From Prototheca cutis (Eukaryota; Chlorophyta; Trebouxiophyceae; Chlorellales; Chlorellaceae), in NCBI GenBank assembly GCA_002897115.2, contig BCIH01000003.1, positions 435,704 through 499,703 of the forward strand: a stretch of DNA of 64,000 nucleotides. Reading direction: 5' to 3'. The notes beneath the pieces are model-generated. The model did not search any database. It was not told where the DNA came from and was given only the letters and a program-made list of their open reading frames with translations. Shown one piece after another: positions 35,888-48,100 of the stretch (position 1 is its first letter; every line of letters begins with the position of its first letter). The position numbers were made by a program, and so were the translations under genes.

Positions 35888-36772
35888 TGGCTGAGGTGGG
35901 ACTGAGCCCCGCACCGCCTGCCTGATTTCCGACAGCAGCCGCTGCTGCTTCCATTTTGGCGAGCTGTGCGGTGCACCGGATCATGTACTCCCACAGACGC
36001 TCCTTGGGGAAATACTTGACTAGGGACTGGAACACCTGTGCACCCGCTGCAAACAGGCGCTGCCGTGCGTCGGGCGCCGCGGCAGCCTCTTTGATCCCGG
36101 GAAACGAAGCCTTGTACAGCGCCTCCAGGGTCGGTTTCATCCCACGCCCGTCGTGCTTGCTCAGCGCGCCAAACATCATGTTCCAATGTGAGGGGCCAAA
36201 CCTCGCAAGGCACATGGACAGCGCCTCGGGCGTGCAAGGCGGCAGGCCAGGCCGAGCAGTGGCGGCGGGGGTTGCACCGGTCCCGCCCTGCTCTGGCTGC
36301 GGCCGGCCTGCCGTCTGCGTCACGCCTGCCTGGGGGTGGGAAGCCGTCTGCGTCACGCCTGCCTGGGGCTGCGGCGCTGATGTGGCCGTCGAGCTCGTGG
36401 GCTTGACCTGCGCGGGTGGGGCCTGCCTGACCTGCTGCTGCTGCTGCTGCTGGGGCTGGGGCTGCTGGGAGGGTGAAGCTGCCGCATACTGGAGTGCCTG
36501 CTGCTGNTGGTGGTGCGCGGGGCCACCGGCTTGAGGCGGCTTGGGCTGTGTCTGTGCCTGGATAGTAGGAGTACGGGAGCGAGGGCCTCGCGACATGGCT
36601 CCAGTGAGCATCCCGCCGCTACACCCTTCTTCTCTGGGGTTCAGGCGCACCCTGGCCACTCCCCGCGACCCTCGAACACGCCATTCATGCTGTAAAGGGA
36701 TCCAAAGCATAGTAATCGCACCGCAATGTCGTCATTCAGGTCCAGCAGCTCCTCCAGCAACGGATCATCCAT
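34039..36772 (-). CDS. TAF4: Transcription initiation factor TFIID subunit TAF4
   Basis: Exons in transcript order 36772-36722, 36557-35558, 35432-34336 and 34212-34039 give about 773 aa. Exon 1 is acidic (MDDPLLEELLDLNDD). Exon 2 is Gln/Pro/Ala-rich with a run of about 13 glutamines and a helical block (LARFGPSHWNMMFGAL ... KYFPKERLWEYMIRCTAQLA). Exon 3 holds the histone-fold helices (VDPACFDLLQRAFAAHAGSL) and the charged TAF4 coiled stretch (EAKLAAEREALLRAAGSRR, then ARAEMQ). The last exon carries the C-terminal TAF4 motif LTAADLLAVMERDHNYAKSE. TAF4 pairs with TAF12 and stabilises TFIID at RNA polymerase II promoters. The plant RST domain is not evident; the helical block could occupy its place. 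An N at 36507 is exonic. Confidence 0.85.
35849..35886. repeat. CAG/CAA trinucleotide run encoding polyglutamine in TAF4
   Basis: TTG then CTG repeats on the plus strand, read on the minus strand as CAG/CAA, encoding about 13 consecutive glutamines. A shorter glutamine run lies near 36430-36455 in the same exon. Confidence 0.9.
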
Positions 36773-37476
36773 CGCGACGGGGTGTGGCCCGCAGGGAGGC
36801 CTCTACCCAACCCGTTCTCACCTCATGCGTCAAAATGGCATCAGCTACCACACCGCAATACAGCGCAGTAGATGCAACAAAACAATTCTCTGGAAGATGG
36901 CGTCGGGCGTCAAGCTAGTTAGTTGCGAGGCCTGGCCCCCGCTTGCCATGCCGGAATGGAGGGCGAGTGCGGAAGCGTGAGGGGAAGCCAAAAATTGCTG
37001 GGCAACCAGGGGCAGGTCGGGTTGAGGGCAGGCCAGGCTATTCCTATCCACAGCACAATCATTCCAGCGCCCAACTCTCCTTTGACTGGCACATTTTCCA
37101 TCCTGTCTTCTTTGTGAACTGTGGATTGGCAGTGCCTGCATTGTTTATCAGAGATCTCCGCTGGTCTGTGCATAGGCCGTGCACACAGAGCCATCATGCA
37201 CTCATGCAATCCGGTGAATACTAATGTGAGCAGTACTATTCATCTCTACAGGCCCAGAAACAAGGCCATGCTCTTCTCAATGTGCATGGCCACAGGCTGA
37301 TGCTTCCTGAGCACCCCCCTCGCCCACACACACGGGGTACCGATGAGAATTTGAAACACCGAGATCGGAACGCGCGCCACACCCACACCCAGACCAAGCA
37401 CCAATATCCTCTGCATGATAATTACACCGGTTTACTTTGTCCATAAAGGAATAAAGTCTGACGAATCTGTGCGGCG
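36773..37476. promoter_or_regulatory. Divergent spacer, TAF4 / hypothetical gene
   Basis: About 700 bases between two 5' ends. No coding exon could be supported; part may be 5' UTR of the plus-strand gene, whose start is uncertain. Confidence 0.4.
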
Positions 37477-38964
37477 ATGGGGCTTGAGCCGGCTTCCTGC
37501 GGCGCGGCTTCTCGGGGACTGGATGCATGGGCGAACCCCAGGCAGCCCGGGAGACATTCCAGGGTGCAACCGCTCCGAGCCCAATGGCCCAGATGCGATG
37601 CCAAACTCATTACAAGTCATGTGAATTCCTTGGAGGCTGAAACGGCCCTCGCCAGGATCTCCCCAGCCGCTCCTGCTCCCCAACCGCCTAAAAGGTGTCG
37701 CTGGTCGGTTTGGAGCGCAGTTGGTTGAATGTGGCTGGGAGGCAGGTTACAGCTGGCCGCAGGTGGGCCTGTTGGCTTGGTGCTGTCTACACCCTTCCCC
37801 GTCGTCCCTTTGCACATGCCCACTCTCACACTATCCAGGTGGCCTTGGGATCAAGCCTCACGACAAGGCCAAATCTCGCTGGTTGGCGGCCTGGTGTGTG
37901 CTGCCAGTGCCGTGGCAGGGCCGTTGGCCATTCCGGCGGCTGCCGCCGTAGGCTTTGCAGCCTGGGCTCTCAGCGGACATGCGGTGCACGGACGCGGCAG
38001 TCATGGAGGCAGTGGTGGAAAGAACGGCGGCGCGCCATCATATCTGTCTAGCCAGCTCTCGGCCGCCCTTCGGCGAGCTGAGGCGGGGGAGCAAGCAACA
38101 ACCCGCGTCCGAGCGCCGCCATTCCTGACCATGCACCCAGCCTCCATCTCGGAAGACGAACTGCAGGTAATATTGTGATGGGGGGCCCGCCCCATTGTTC
38201 ATGGTCGCATGCATGCCCCCGTGCCCTGGACTCGCCCTCAACGCTTTGGCCACAGAAAAACTTCCCCTCCACAGGACTGACCCTGCTCCACCGACAACTC
38301 CGTTGCATCTCCTCCATTCCACACAGGAACTGCTGTCTGCCGCAGTGAAAACGATTTCGGCAGTGGCCGCCCCGCCGCCGGCAGGCGCGACGCCCGGTGA
38401 GCTGGCCGCCACGCTCCGGACGACGGCGGCCGCCGGGATCAAGGCGCTGCGCCTCGAAGCCAGCGCCGCGGCCGCCGACGCGCGTCGTGCACGGTCGTCC
38501 GAGCGTGAATCGCATCAGGAGCTGCGGAGGACACGGATGGAGCTTGCGGCCACGACCAGGCAGCGAGATGAAGCCGTTTCCCAGCTCGAGGCTCGGACGG
38601 TGACAGCGGACAGGCAGCTGGACAGATATGACCAAGTACGTCTGCGCGTGGGAGTGATGGTATTGGATGCACTTTTGTTGGTCGTTGAGCCTTATTTCTT
38701 TTTGGAGGAGAGACGGCGCTCATGGACGAAGGGAGGTGTGCAAACCCCTACGCAGACGAAGCTTCTCCAAGATTGCAAAACATCCTGACTGGGTCCGCAT
38801 GCCTCCCAATCTTTGCTCATTCATACCCTATGCGCCACCACCAACAGATGGTCGAAACGTTGGAGGCAAAGCTCGAGGCTTTGGAACAGGAACGTGAGCA
38901 AATCGTGGCCTATTTGAGAGAAACAGGGCAGCTGCAAGTCGAAGACTGCGAAGCCTGCGCATGA
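37477..38964 (+). CDS. Hypothetical protein with hydrophobic segment and C-terminal coiled coil
   Basis: Exons 37477-37694, 37839-38166, 38327-38635 and 38848-38964 keep phase (about 323 aa). Near residue 85-115 is a long Ala/Val/Leu-rich hydrophobic stretch (LVGGLVCAASAVAGPLAIPA, then AAAVGFAAWAL), possibly one or two membrane passes. A Gly/Ser linker follows, then helical coiled-coil segments (ELRRTRMELAATTRQRDEAV and MVETLEAKLEALEQEREQIV). The protein ends in a Cys pair (EDCEACA). I do not recognise the family. The start ATG at 37477 is the only in-frame choice in the first exon, but the N-terminal 40 residues look less coding-like, so the true start may be later. Confidence 0.65.
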
Positions 38965-39481
38965 GCATAGTACTGCTCCCTCTCGTTTGATCCCCCAAAT
39001 GTCCAGTCTCATAATCCCGGCAAGAACACTGTGAAGAAAACCTTGCATCTGTTCATCCTTTCAGGGCGACAGCAGGTGACAAACAAGACATCTTGGCGGT
39101 TGCATGTCGTGGACAGGCAGTGCGGTTTGACGCACAAGTGCGGTGAGGGCCTTTGGTCTGGCCCGTCGAGAACAGAGCGATGAGCGCCAGGGGCACAGCA
39201 GGGATGTCATGACGCGTCCGAAAACCACAAACTGGAGAAAACGTTTTAGAGACTCAACGCTCGGCCCGTCTGGGGGTATGTCTGTCCGCTCGACAGTCGT
39301 CCGTCGACACAGCACCAGAGGGGAGGGAAGGGAGCTGAACGCGCTTTGAGGTGGGCACGGTTGTCATTGCGTATGCTTGATATGTTCTGGGCAGACCGAG
39401 TGTCAGCTGCTGCTGACATAGACGATAGCCACCGGCTCTTTGATTGACCATCAGCATGTCTCCAGCTCCACAATGGCAACC
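38965..39481. other. Convergent spacer between two hypothetical genes
   Basis: 3' flanks of the neighbours; nothing further recognised. Confidence 0.5.
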
Positions 39482-40490
39482 TCAGGAGCCCTGCTGGATG
39501 GCCATGGCCACGGCATAGACCGCCAAGGAGCTGGCCACTCCCAGTGCTGCCTCTGCACCCACGCGAGCCAGCGTTTGACCCCAGCCGGGCCTGCCCTCCG
39601 GCCCAGCCACTGCGCGGCGCTTGGGCGAAGGGGGCGGCGTAATCGGCTCCTCCACTGGCTCGGGATCGCTGGACGTTGCAACTGCTGCCTGTGGCTGCTC
39701 AGGCTCGGTTTCGGCCGATCCAGCCTCGGGCTGCTCAGGATCAACCGCAGCAGCAGCCTTGGCCGGAACAGGGTCGGCCTCGGCGCTCTGAGACCTCACG
39801 GGCCCCTCCTCCTCGGGCTCAGACCTCCTTGCACGGCGTTTTCGGGCTGTGCCGGGAGTGACTGCGGTGGCTGCCGTCGCCTGGCGACCGCTCCGGGTGC
39901 TGATCTGGCTGCGGGTGCTCCGGTGGACAGCGCTGTGCGTCGGGGCAGGGCTCACGGCCGAGCTCAGCCACTTCTGCACCTCGTCAATGGGGAAGTAGAA
40001 CTCCTCGTCGGTGCCTGCAGATTCACGGGCAATGTTTATTGTCGCTGTTAATTAGAGGCAGGAGACGGCAGCCAAAGGAACCCGAGGGGATTGGTGGAAT
40101 GAATGCAGGCGTAGACATGTGGTCCTTGCGTGCACGTCATCCAATGAGGCATGGATTTCAAACATACAGAAACAGCCCTCCCCCTTTATCAGCATTGCTC
40201 ACCATCGAGCTTGACGTAGATCCTGTGTGGGTCGGCCTTGGCCACACCGATCACCTTGCCCGGCCAGAACTTGGCTCCCTTGGGCAAGGGGTCGCGTGGG
40301 AACACCCACCCGGGGACCTGCACGCGTCGGATACACGCATGTCGTGCATTTTCATCAGGTCGCATGCGCGAATGCGGCTCGAGATGCTCCTGTGCAGGCA
40401 GCTGTGTGCGCCTACCTGCACGGGCTGGCCAACCAAGGAGTTGGCCTCGTGCCTCTCCTCGCCATCCGACTTCCGTGCTGTCCTCGGCAT
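39482..40490 (-). CDS. Hypothetical protein with Tudor/PWWP-like segment and hydrophobic tail
   Basis: Exons in transcript order 40490-40416, 40317-40203 and 40014-39482 give about 240 aa. The N-terminal third reads GAKFWPGKVIGVAKADPHRI followed by YVKLDGTDEEFYFPIDEVQKWL, a spacing typical of small beta-barrel chromatin-reader folds (Tudor, PWWP or Agenet), where an aromatic W-P-G-K-V segment is followed by a D-G-X-X-E strand. The middle is basic (RKRRARRSEPEEE) and then Glu/Pro/Ala-rich, likely disordered. The last 20 residues are hydrophobic (GVASSLAVYAVAMAIQQGS), resembling a tail anchor. That pairing of a chromatin-reader-like domain with a possible tail anchor is unusual. The function is unknown; the domain assignment is by eye. 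Confidence 0.68.
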
Positions 40491-40766
40491 GGTTGCAAGC
40501 GACACTGAGGTGGCAATGCAGCAGCTAGAATTGTGTCGATGCGTCCTGGCCCGAAGATGCACCGGGATCTCTCGATGGTGGGGCCGAGTTCAAACGGGGG
40601 GGCGAGGAGGTATGTCAGGGCGCGGCACGAAACAGGTGGGTCCAATGCACACTGCTCCATTGCATCCTACCGAGCGTTCCCTCATGTGGCCCTGCTCTTG
40701 CAGCGAGTTGTGGAGTACATATCTATATCGATTTTTCTGCGCTTGAAAGAGCCCAATTGGGGCAGG
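40491..40766. promoter_or_regulatory. Short divergent promoter region
   Basis: 276 bases separate two start codons facing apart, one of the most compact divergent spacers in the window. No specific element assigned. Confidence 0.4.
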
Positions 40767-41476
40767 ATGTCGCGCAAAAACAACATGGCCATTCGCCGGA
40801 GGGCCCGCGAGTTCCAACTGGAGCGTGAGCATGGGGGCAGTGCACGCCCAAATCCCCACACGCTGCCGGCGCATATGCTTGCATGGACACAAAACCATTT
40901 GCATGTACCGAGTGTCGCCATGCACGCTCTTGCGCAGGAGAAAAGGAGGAGCAGCAGAAGAAGCTTAAGAAGCAGGAGAAGAAGGAGCAGCAGCAAGAGA
41001 AGCAGCAGGAGCAACAGATGGCTGACAGCCTCACCGCCGCGACGCGCGGGACGTGGGTCGTCGGTAGGATCAAAAAGCCAAGCACGAAACTGAAGGCCGT
41101 TCGCATGAAGCGCAACAGGGTCATCCGGGGCATCAAAGTCAAGTGAGTGTGCATGGGCTCTTCGACAGGTTCCTGTGTCCAAGGGCTGTGCTCATCACGA
41201 ATGGAGAATGGTGGCTGCCCGCTGGCAATGCTGTGTACAGTTTAGAATGCTGGGTTGGGAGGCAGCTGTCACCGGCGCATTGCGTGGGCAGGAGCATGTC
41301 TCCCCCACAAGCCGCACCACCCAATGCCTGTACTCGCTCACACAACAACTCCCTGCAGGGATGCTGAGAGCCGGAAGAAGATTCGGGAACTACTGGCAGC
41401 CGAGGAGGCCATGAAGAACATGGCTGTCGACGCGTCGGACTGGGAGACTGATGATGGCGGCATGGAATCCGAGTGA
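40767..41476 (+). CDS. Small basic coiled-coil protein, unknown function
   Basis: Exons 40767-40824, 40938-41142 and 41359-41476 give about 126 aa. It begins SRKNNMAIRRRAREFQLER, continues as a Lys/Gln/Glu-rich helix (KKLKKQEKKEQQQEKQQEQQ), then a conserved-looking block TWVVGRIKKPSTKLKAVRMK and RVIRGIKVKDAESRKKIREL, and ends acidic (ASDWETDDGGMESE). The basic-then-acidic composition suggests a nuclear or ribosome-biogenesis protein, but I cannot name the family. All three exons share phase, and splice sites are canonical. Confidence 0.7.
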
Positions 41477-42114
41477 TGGGGGTCTGAGGTTTGATGGTGC
41501 ACCTACCTGTCAGAATCAGTTGTGCACTCTGACGCACTCACTCCTTCCCCACTGTACCACCAAACACCCGGCGGCCATGTGCCGTGACGTCCTGTGTAAC
41601 CCTTTCATTTCCCATGCACGGCAGAGCCTGGCCGGCACGATGCTGGCCCCCGACCCGGCTGCTTGTCTGCCCAGTGCGACTGTCCAACACTGCCGATGCA
41701 GCTTACACTGGCAGTGCTCGGAGCAGTACAGAGATTCGCGGCAAGCACAAGGGACGCAGATCCAGGGAGAACTTTAGAAAGAGGATGAATGAAATGCAAG
41801 CGTTCAAGGGCACAAGCCACTCCTGGGGATGTGGGCCGCACGCCGCCACCCTTGAGGCTGGTTGGGCAGGAAAAGTATGGAAATGTGGCGGGTGCATGAA
41901 GCACGGCACCGTAGTTACCAAGCCGCATTGGCTGGAGAGTAGGCTTCCCGTGTGCATGGGCATCATGCTTGCGTAGGAATGGTGGCTGTGCGGGAGGGTG
42001 GCTCGGCGACGCAGGGGTCATGCACTGCGGGCTCCCAAGCATAACAAACACGTCGACGACAGCAAGGAAGCAAAAATTCGAGGCCGACATGTATATAAAA
42101 CGGGTCTGTATCAC
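41477..42114. other. Convergent spacer between basic coiled-coil gene and SCC2
   Basis: 3' flanks of both neighbours. TGTAA at 41595-41599 fits the plus-strand gene. No other feature found. Confidence 0.5.
41595..41599 (+). promoter_or_regulatory. Candidate polyadenylation signal TGTAA for the basic coiled-coil gene
   Basis: TGTAA lies 119 bases after the stop codon. Confidence 0.35.
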
Positions 42115-45100
42115 CTAGAGTCGGAGCCTCTTGCGTGTGCTTCCGGGCAGGCCATCGTGAGCGTTGCCTGCCGCTGGGTCCCAGTCATCGTCACTGCTGC
42201 CGCCTGCATCGTCGTCCTCCGATCCGCTCTCCTGCACCTGTGTGGTTGGAGATTGCACAGCGTCGCATAGCTGAGAGGGCGGCCTGGATAGTCGGATGCC
42301 TCTGGTACCTGAAGCCACGCGCGACAACATGTGTATCCCACTGCCATGCAGCGCCGCTGGTCGAGGTCGGGCCACAAGCAGCAGAGCATCTCCCCCCACC
42401 CTTTTCCACCAAACACACCCCTATGCAACCCACAACGCGCACCGTGGCAATGCTGCGCCGGATGCGGGAACTGGTCCGGTGGACGGAGCCGGCCGCAGAC
42501 GCCTGCTGCACCGCTGGAGCAGGGCGACATTTCCCGCCGGTCCCCCGAGTGACACGGTCCGTCACCAACGAGCCTGCATCTGTGTGAGCGTTGATCTGGG
42601 GTTGCTGCATGCTGCCGGCGCGGTTGCAGACGCCCGAAAATAAAGAGTTCCTCCTTCCTACCCAGCCTGCCCCAGCATGTCTTGCGCTGCACATGCCCCC
42701 CCTCCCCCCCCAACACACACACACACACACACACGGCCAGTCAGGCAGTCCCTCACCAAAAGGAGAGGTCTCGTCGGCGTCGTCGTCGGAAGACGTGTCG
42801 TTGCGCCGCCGGCGCCTGGCACCGCGGCCCTCTCCGCCCGTCGGTCGGGCGCGCTTTCCGGCCGTGGAACCGTGCCGCGGCGTGCCGTGCGTCTGCACCG
42901 CGCTTCCCGGCACCAGTGCCGCTTCACCTAGGGCACACAGCAGGCCTTCCAGTTCCTGAATTTGGGACAAATGGGACGGTGATTGTGTGGGGGCCAGAAT
43001 GGGATTGGGGAACAGTTTCCCCAGCATCGCCTGTCCACAACAGTCGGCGGAGCCACACACCAGTCGCACCATCCACACGCACGCGCATGCATACCCGCCC
43101 ATACCCCACCCTGAGCCCCAGCACTCCCATTGAGCACCTTGAGCGCCTCCTCCAGGCTGGGCGGTACATCACCAAACAGGGCAGGGGCCAAGTCGCGCAG
43201 TGGAGGCTGGCGTTCGCCCGGCCCCGCCAGCACCACCCGTTCCTCCTGCTGCCGCCGGTCTGCGGGGGTGTGTTGGGGCGGGGTGGATGCAGTTGATCGA
43301 GCGTTATCGCTGTCGTCGTGCATGGGCGGAGCATGCAGCTCGGGGTTTGTAGGCCAGTCTGAGAACGGGGCCGCAACCCCTGCACTGCACAGCCCACCTG
43401 GCAATCGGACTGGCTGTCAGCTGGACAACCCAACCCACCCCATCACCGGCTGCCCTTTCTTGCCCCAGACCAACGGCACGTACCGGCTCCACCGGCAGAC
43501 GACGCCCAAGCCGCAACACGCTCGTCGTTCACCACATGTGCCGTCTGCAGCCAGACGCGAAGGCGGAGCAGCTGCGCTGTCGCCGCCACTGCCGCTCGGG
43601 TGCCATCGCGACAGGCGGGTGGGGCATGTCTGGGATCAACCTGCTGCGTGTTCTTGTCGGCAAGGCTGATTTCACGTGCTGGCTGTGGCGGCGTGGCAAC
43701 TGCCACGCTTTCCCCACCGCCGACGCCGCGCCGGCAGCTACGTGCCCGGCGGCCCGTCGTATGGCGGGCAGCGCTCGGCGGGGCAGGCTCATCCTCCAGC
43801 GTCGGGTTCACTCCCTCACGGATCGACGTGCCGCCCATCGCACCGTCCCATCCGCCAAGCAGCGCACGGGCCTGGGCGGCCACTTCCTCCCCCCGTGCCG
43901 CCACCACGGCCGTGATCTCGGCGAGCAGCGCGCATGCCTCGTCGCCCCGTGCCAGCGGCAGGTGCGCCAGCACTGCCGCGAAAAAGCCCAGCACCTCGGG
44001 TGTTGGTCCTTGTGCCGGCGCCAGTGCTGCAGCAGTAGAAGGTCTCAGTGATGGAGTGGCTCCAGGAGCGGTCCCTTGCTTGCGAGCCACCGGCCCGGTG
44101 TTCCCCGCCGCAGCCACTCGGAACATGCGGAGGATGACCTGTGGATGGTCCACGTGTGTGTTTGGTTAAACGAGATTGATTGGGATGTTGAGCACGGCAG
44201 TCCACCGGTAGTCCAAGGGTTGCTGCCCATCCCCCTACCACCATAACCCACACACAGGCCACCAGCACACGCAATTTCCTAGTGACCCCCCCCCCCCCCC
44301 ACACACACACAGCCCGGGGTTCACCGCACCCACCTTGAAAAATTCGACCCGTAGAGCAGGCCGCGGCCGCACCACTCGAGCATACACCGCACCGGCGGCC
44401 ACGTAAAGCTCGTGCGAGCGCAGGGCTACATCCGTGGCTTCGACATCACAGCTCAAACTTTGACCCTCCGAGCCGGCCTTCAGCAGCAACCCAGTCGCTG
44501 CGGTCGCCAGCCCCTCCACCAGCCGCGCTGCGCCGACGTACGCGACGTGGCGCTGCGTCACGCCCGCCAGCGCCGTCAGGGCGCGGCTGGCCAGCTCGCC
44601 CTCCGCCACGCAGGCCAGGGCCACCAGTGTGGGGACTGCGGTCCAGGGTCCCACCCACCCCTCCCTGTGGGTTTCGGGGAGAGGGAGTGGGTGGTATGCC
44701 AGGCAGCCAGAGCGCCTCTTTGGAATCCTCACTGCCAAGATTAGGAAGGAACAACACCCCCCCCCCAAAACACACACACACATCCATCGCACCTCAGCAC
44801 ACCCTCGATGACATCCAGCGCCCGTGCATGCACTGGCGTGGCGCCCGGCCCAAACTCCACGGCACGGGCCAGCACCGCACTCCAGTGCTCCTGGGGAAAA
44901 GGGCAGGCAAGTGTGGGTCATGGCTGCATGGGTGTGAGCACGAGTGCGGTTCCACGGCAAGTCCAGCTGAACAGCAACCACATGGTGTTTCTGCGGACAA
45001 GGATCCCCGCCCTCGGACGGATCCTGCTCTTGTCTTGCAGCTAGCACACAGAACACCGCAACAAAAACAAAAACAGCAAACGGAACGGCAACGCAAGCAG

Positions 45101-48100
45101 ACAGACCTGCACGATGCAGCTCACAGCGCCGAGACCGTCACTGGCACCATTGCACACCGCCACCCTTGGAGGCTCTCCACCGCGCCGGGGCGCCGGCACC
45201 CCTCCGCCGCTGCTTGCCGTCTCGCCGTCGTCGCCGCCGCCGCAGGCCGATCCCCCGACTCTTATCGACGTGCTCCCGGCCGAATCTTCCCAACCGCTGA
45301 TCCCACACGGGCCCCGGCTTGTCTGCCCCGATGCTTCGGGCCCCGCAACAGCCAGAGGCGTCGCAGCTGCATCGACGACGTCGGCCAGCACGCCGAGGGC
45401 GGCCACACGCACGCCCATCGGCACGGGGACATGCTGTAGTGCTGCACGAGGACATTCAAGGGGGGCCATGGTGGTGTGGGTGAGCTGCTGTCGTCTGTCC
45501 ATGCAGAAGGGGGAAATTCCTGGGTCATGGCCATTCGTCGTGGCCACAGCTCTCTCCGTCGCGCACCGGCGCCGCCACCATTGCTGTCATCGACGCCGAC
45601 AATACTCAAAACGCCACCCACCACACGGCCCTACGTACCGTCCTTGAGCAGCCCACAGCAATGACGGTCCAACAGAATCTCTGGCGCCGCGACCGCCAAG
45701 CCGCCGAGCGCACCCAGCGCCGCCTCCCACTCCGCCGCGGACACGCCTGAGACCCGATTGCTTTCGCCAGCACACTTGGCTGCGCAGCCACAGACCAGCA
45801 CCATCACGCTCTGCACGCTTGGTGGTATGCCGCTGCGTGCCGCCAATTGCAGGCCACCGTGGCGGCACAGCTGTCCCAGGATGTACAGGAACCGGGGCCG
45901 GTGGCGCCGGCGCTGTTCAAGTTGTTGGGGGTCGAGCGGGGCTTTTGCGGCATTTGTTGCAACACCAATGCCGTCGTCGTGCGCTGGGCCCCCTGCAGAG
46001 GTGCCCGCACCGGGCACCATATGGCTGCCCTTGGCATCCGGGCCCCTCACAGCAGGCTCCTCTGCCAGCCATGCGACGTACATGCCCAGCAGCTTGCCGA
46101 CGGCCACTGTCGCGCCACTCAGGGAGCGACCAAGCGAGCACAACACGCGGCATGCCGCACCCACCACCTGCACGCATCGGCGGTGTAACATGAGAGCTGT
46201 GAGCGCGCTCCCCTGTGGCTTCATACCCGCAAGCCAACCGTTCTGTGCAGTACACAAACCCCTGCCTTCCATTATCCCCCCCCTCCCCCACTCCTGCATC
46301 TCCCAAACCCATTGTCCACCTCGCCTGGACAAAGGGATGGCGGTTGACAAGGCTGGCCAGCGTCTCCACCAGGCCCACGGCCGCGACAGTGGCACCACCC
46401 ACCCCGGCCTCCGCCGCGTCCTCCAGCACCGCCAGCACGCACAGCAGGTGGTCTGCAGCAGCAACGCCAGCTCCCCCCGCCACACCCAGGCCAGCTTCCC
46501 CAGCCACGCTACGCAGGTGCGCGCCCATCGCGGCAACCAAGCGGGCCGCCGCCCCGGGTGCACGCGTCACTGTGGGTGCCGCCCTGCACACCGCATGCAG
46601 GGCGAGCAGCGGCGCCGCTGCAGAGCCAGCATCGCCGTCTGCACATGCGGAGCTTGCCAGTGTCAAGAGTCCCTGGGCGATGCTGGCACCGGTCGTCACG
46701 GCGGTGGTCCTGCCGGCGGCACTGCTTACTGCTGCTGCGGCGGGCCCACCATGAGCGCCGGCACCACCACCACCTTCGCCGTTACCACACCCACCGACAC
46801 CCTCCATCCCTCGCGGTGCGTCGCCACGGCCCTCCTGCCTGCCCACACGGGTCAGGCCCAGCGCCACCGCACGGCACAGAGGGTGGTTGCGGCCCATCGG
46901 CAGCCGCAGGGACCGGCCCGCCTGCGACCGCAGATGTGCCGCGACCGCCGCCAGTACTGTGGAGGGCCCCATTGACGGCGCCTGGTTCTCTCCCCCAGGC
47001 AATGGACCCCATCCCCTGGGAGCGCCTGTTGCTGCCGTCATAACCTGCTCCCCCGACACGGGCTCGAGCGCCTCTGCCATCACCCGCCCCACGGCATCGC
47101 GTACGCCCTCCTGTGCATCCTCTGCGAGCGCCACACACCGGCAAAGCGCGTCCACGGCCCTGGCCGGCAGGCGCTGCCACGGCTGCTCAGTGATCGCAGC
47201 TGAGAGCCCGTCGTCATCTGCGCTGCAAGGAGCACCGCTCGCAACCTCGTCCTCGTCGCCGGCAGGTGCAGCGCTTGCTCGTCGCCCTCCGGCCGATCGG
47301 TCGCCGAGGCACCCGGCCAGCTCATCCACTGCACGCCGGCCCAGGGCCAGCACAGCGCTGCGACGGACAGATGGTCCCACATCCCGCAGCGCCACGGCCA
47401 AGGCACCGTGGTACCACGCCTCGAACTCGGGGTCGCTGCCACGCGTCAGAGCCTGGTAGCAAGCGCCCAAGACAGCCAGAGCTGCTGCACGCACAGTGAC
47501 GGCATCGTCCTGTGGCAAAGCACGAGGTGCGTGCACTGATGGCTGAGCGGCACCCTTGGGCAGGTGAGCACGTGGACTGCTGATGATAACCCAGCACCGA
47601 TGGTTTGCTGGCAAGGAGGCACGGCACGCGCCCCTATTGCATTTAGGACCAGCCCCGTTCCCCCATGGGCATGCCCAACACGCCCGTGACCTCCGTTCTC
47701 TGTCCTCGAGCCACCGCGGCACACCCTCACCTGCAGCGCGGCATCGAGCGTGCCACAGACGGCTGGGACGCTGGTCATGGGGTTGGACTGATCCTGCAGC
47801 ATTTGTCCCAGCGCCTTGAGGGCCCGCGCCTTGGCACCAGGGGCCTGCATTTGCGGGGGTTGGGGGGCCGGGCCCCCGATCGATGTTTCAATCCAATCAT
47901 TGAAGCAGTCATGGTCATAAGCAGGCTGCATCGCATCGACCCTTTGCACATGAGCTCGTCACCCGCCGCACATGCATCATCCTGACACCCACCCCCCCTT
48001 CTCTTTTCGTGCGTGGCAGCCTGCCGGCAGCCGCACAGTCCACACGGTCCTTCTTCAGAAGAACAGGCACACCGGACACACCGTCTGCTCATGTGATGCG

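Noticed and set aside
37433..37510. Possible structural RNA in the TAF4/hypothetical spacer
   Set aside because: Some GC pairing can be drawn, but no tRNA or known RNA consensus fits.
45758..46975. Long plus-strand open frame of about 405 codons
   Set aside because: It is antisense to SCC2 exons 12-13, is Cys/His/Arg-rich without any domain, and reflects GC-rich codon bias of the real minus-strand gene.
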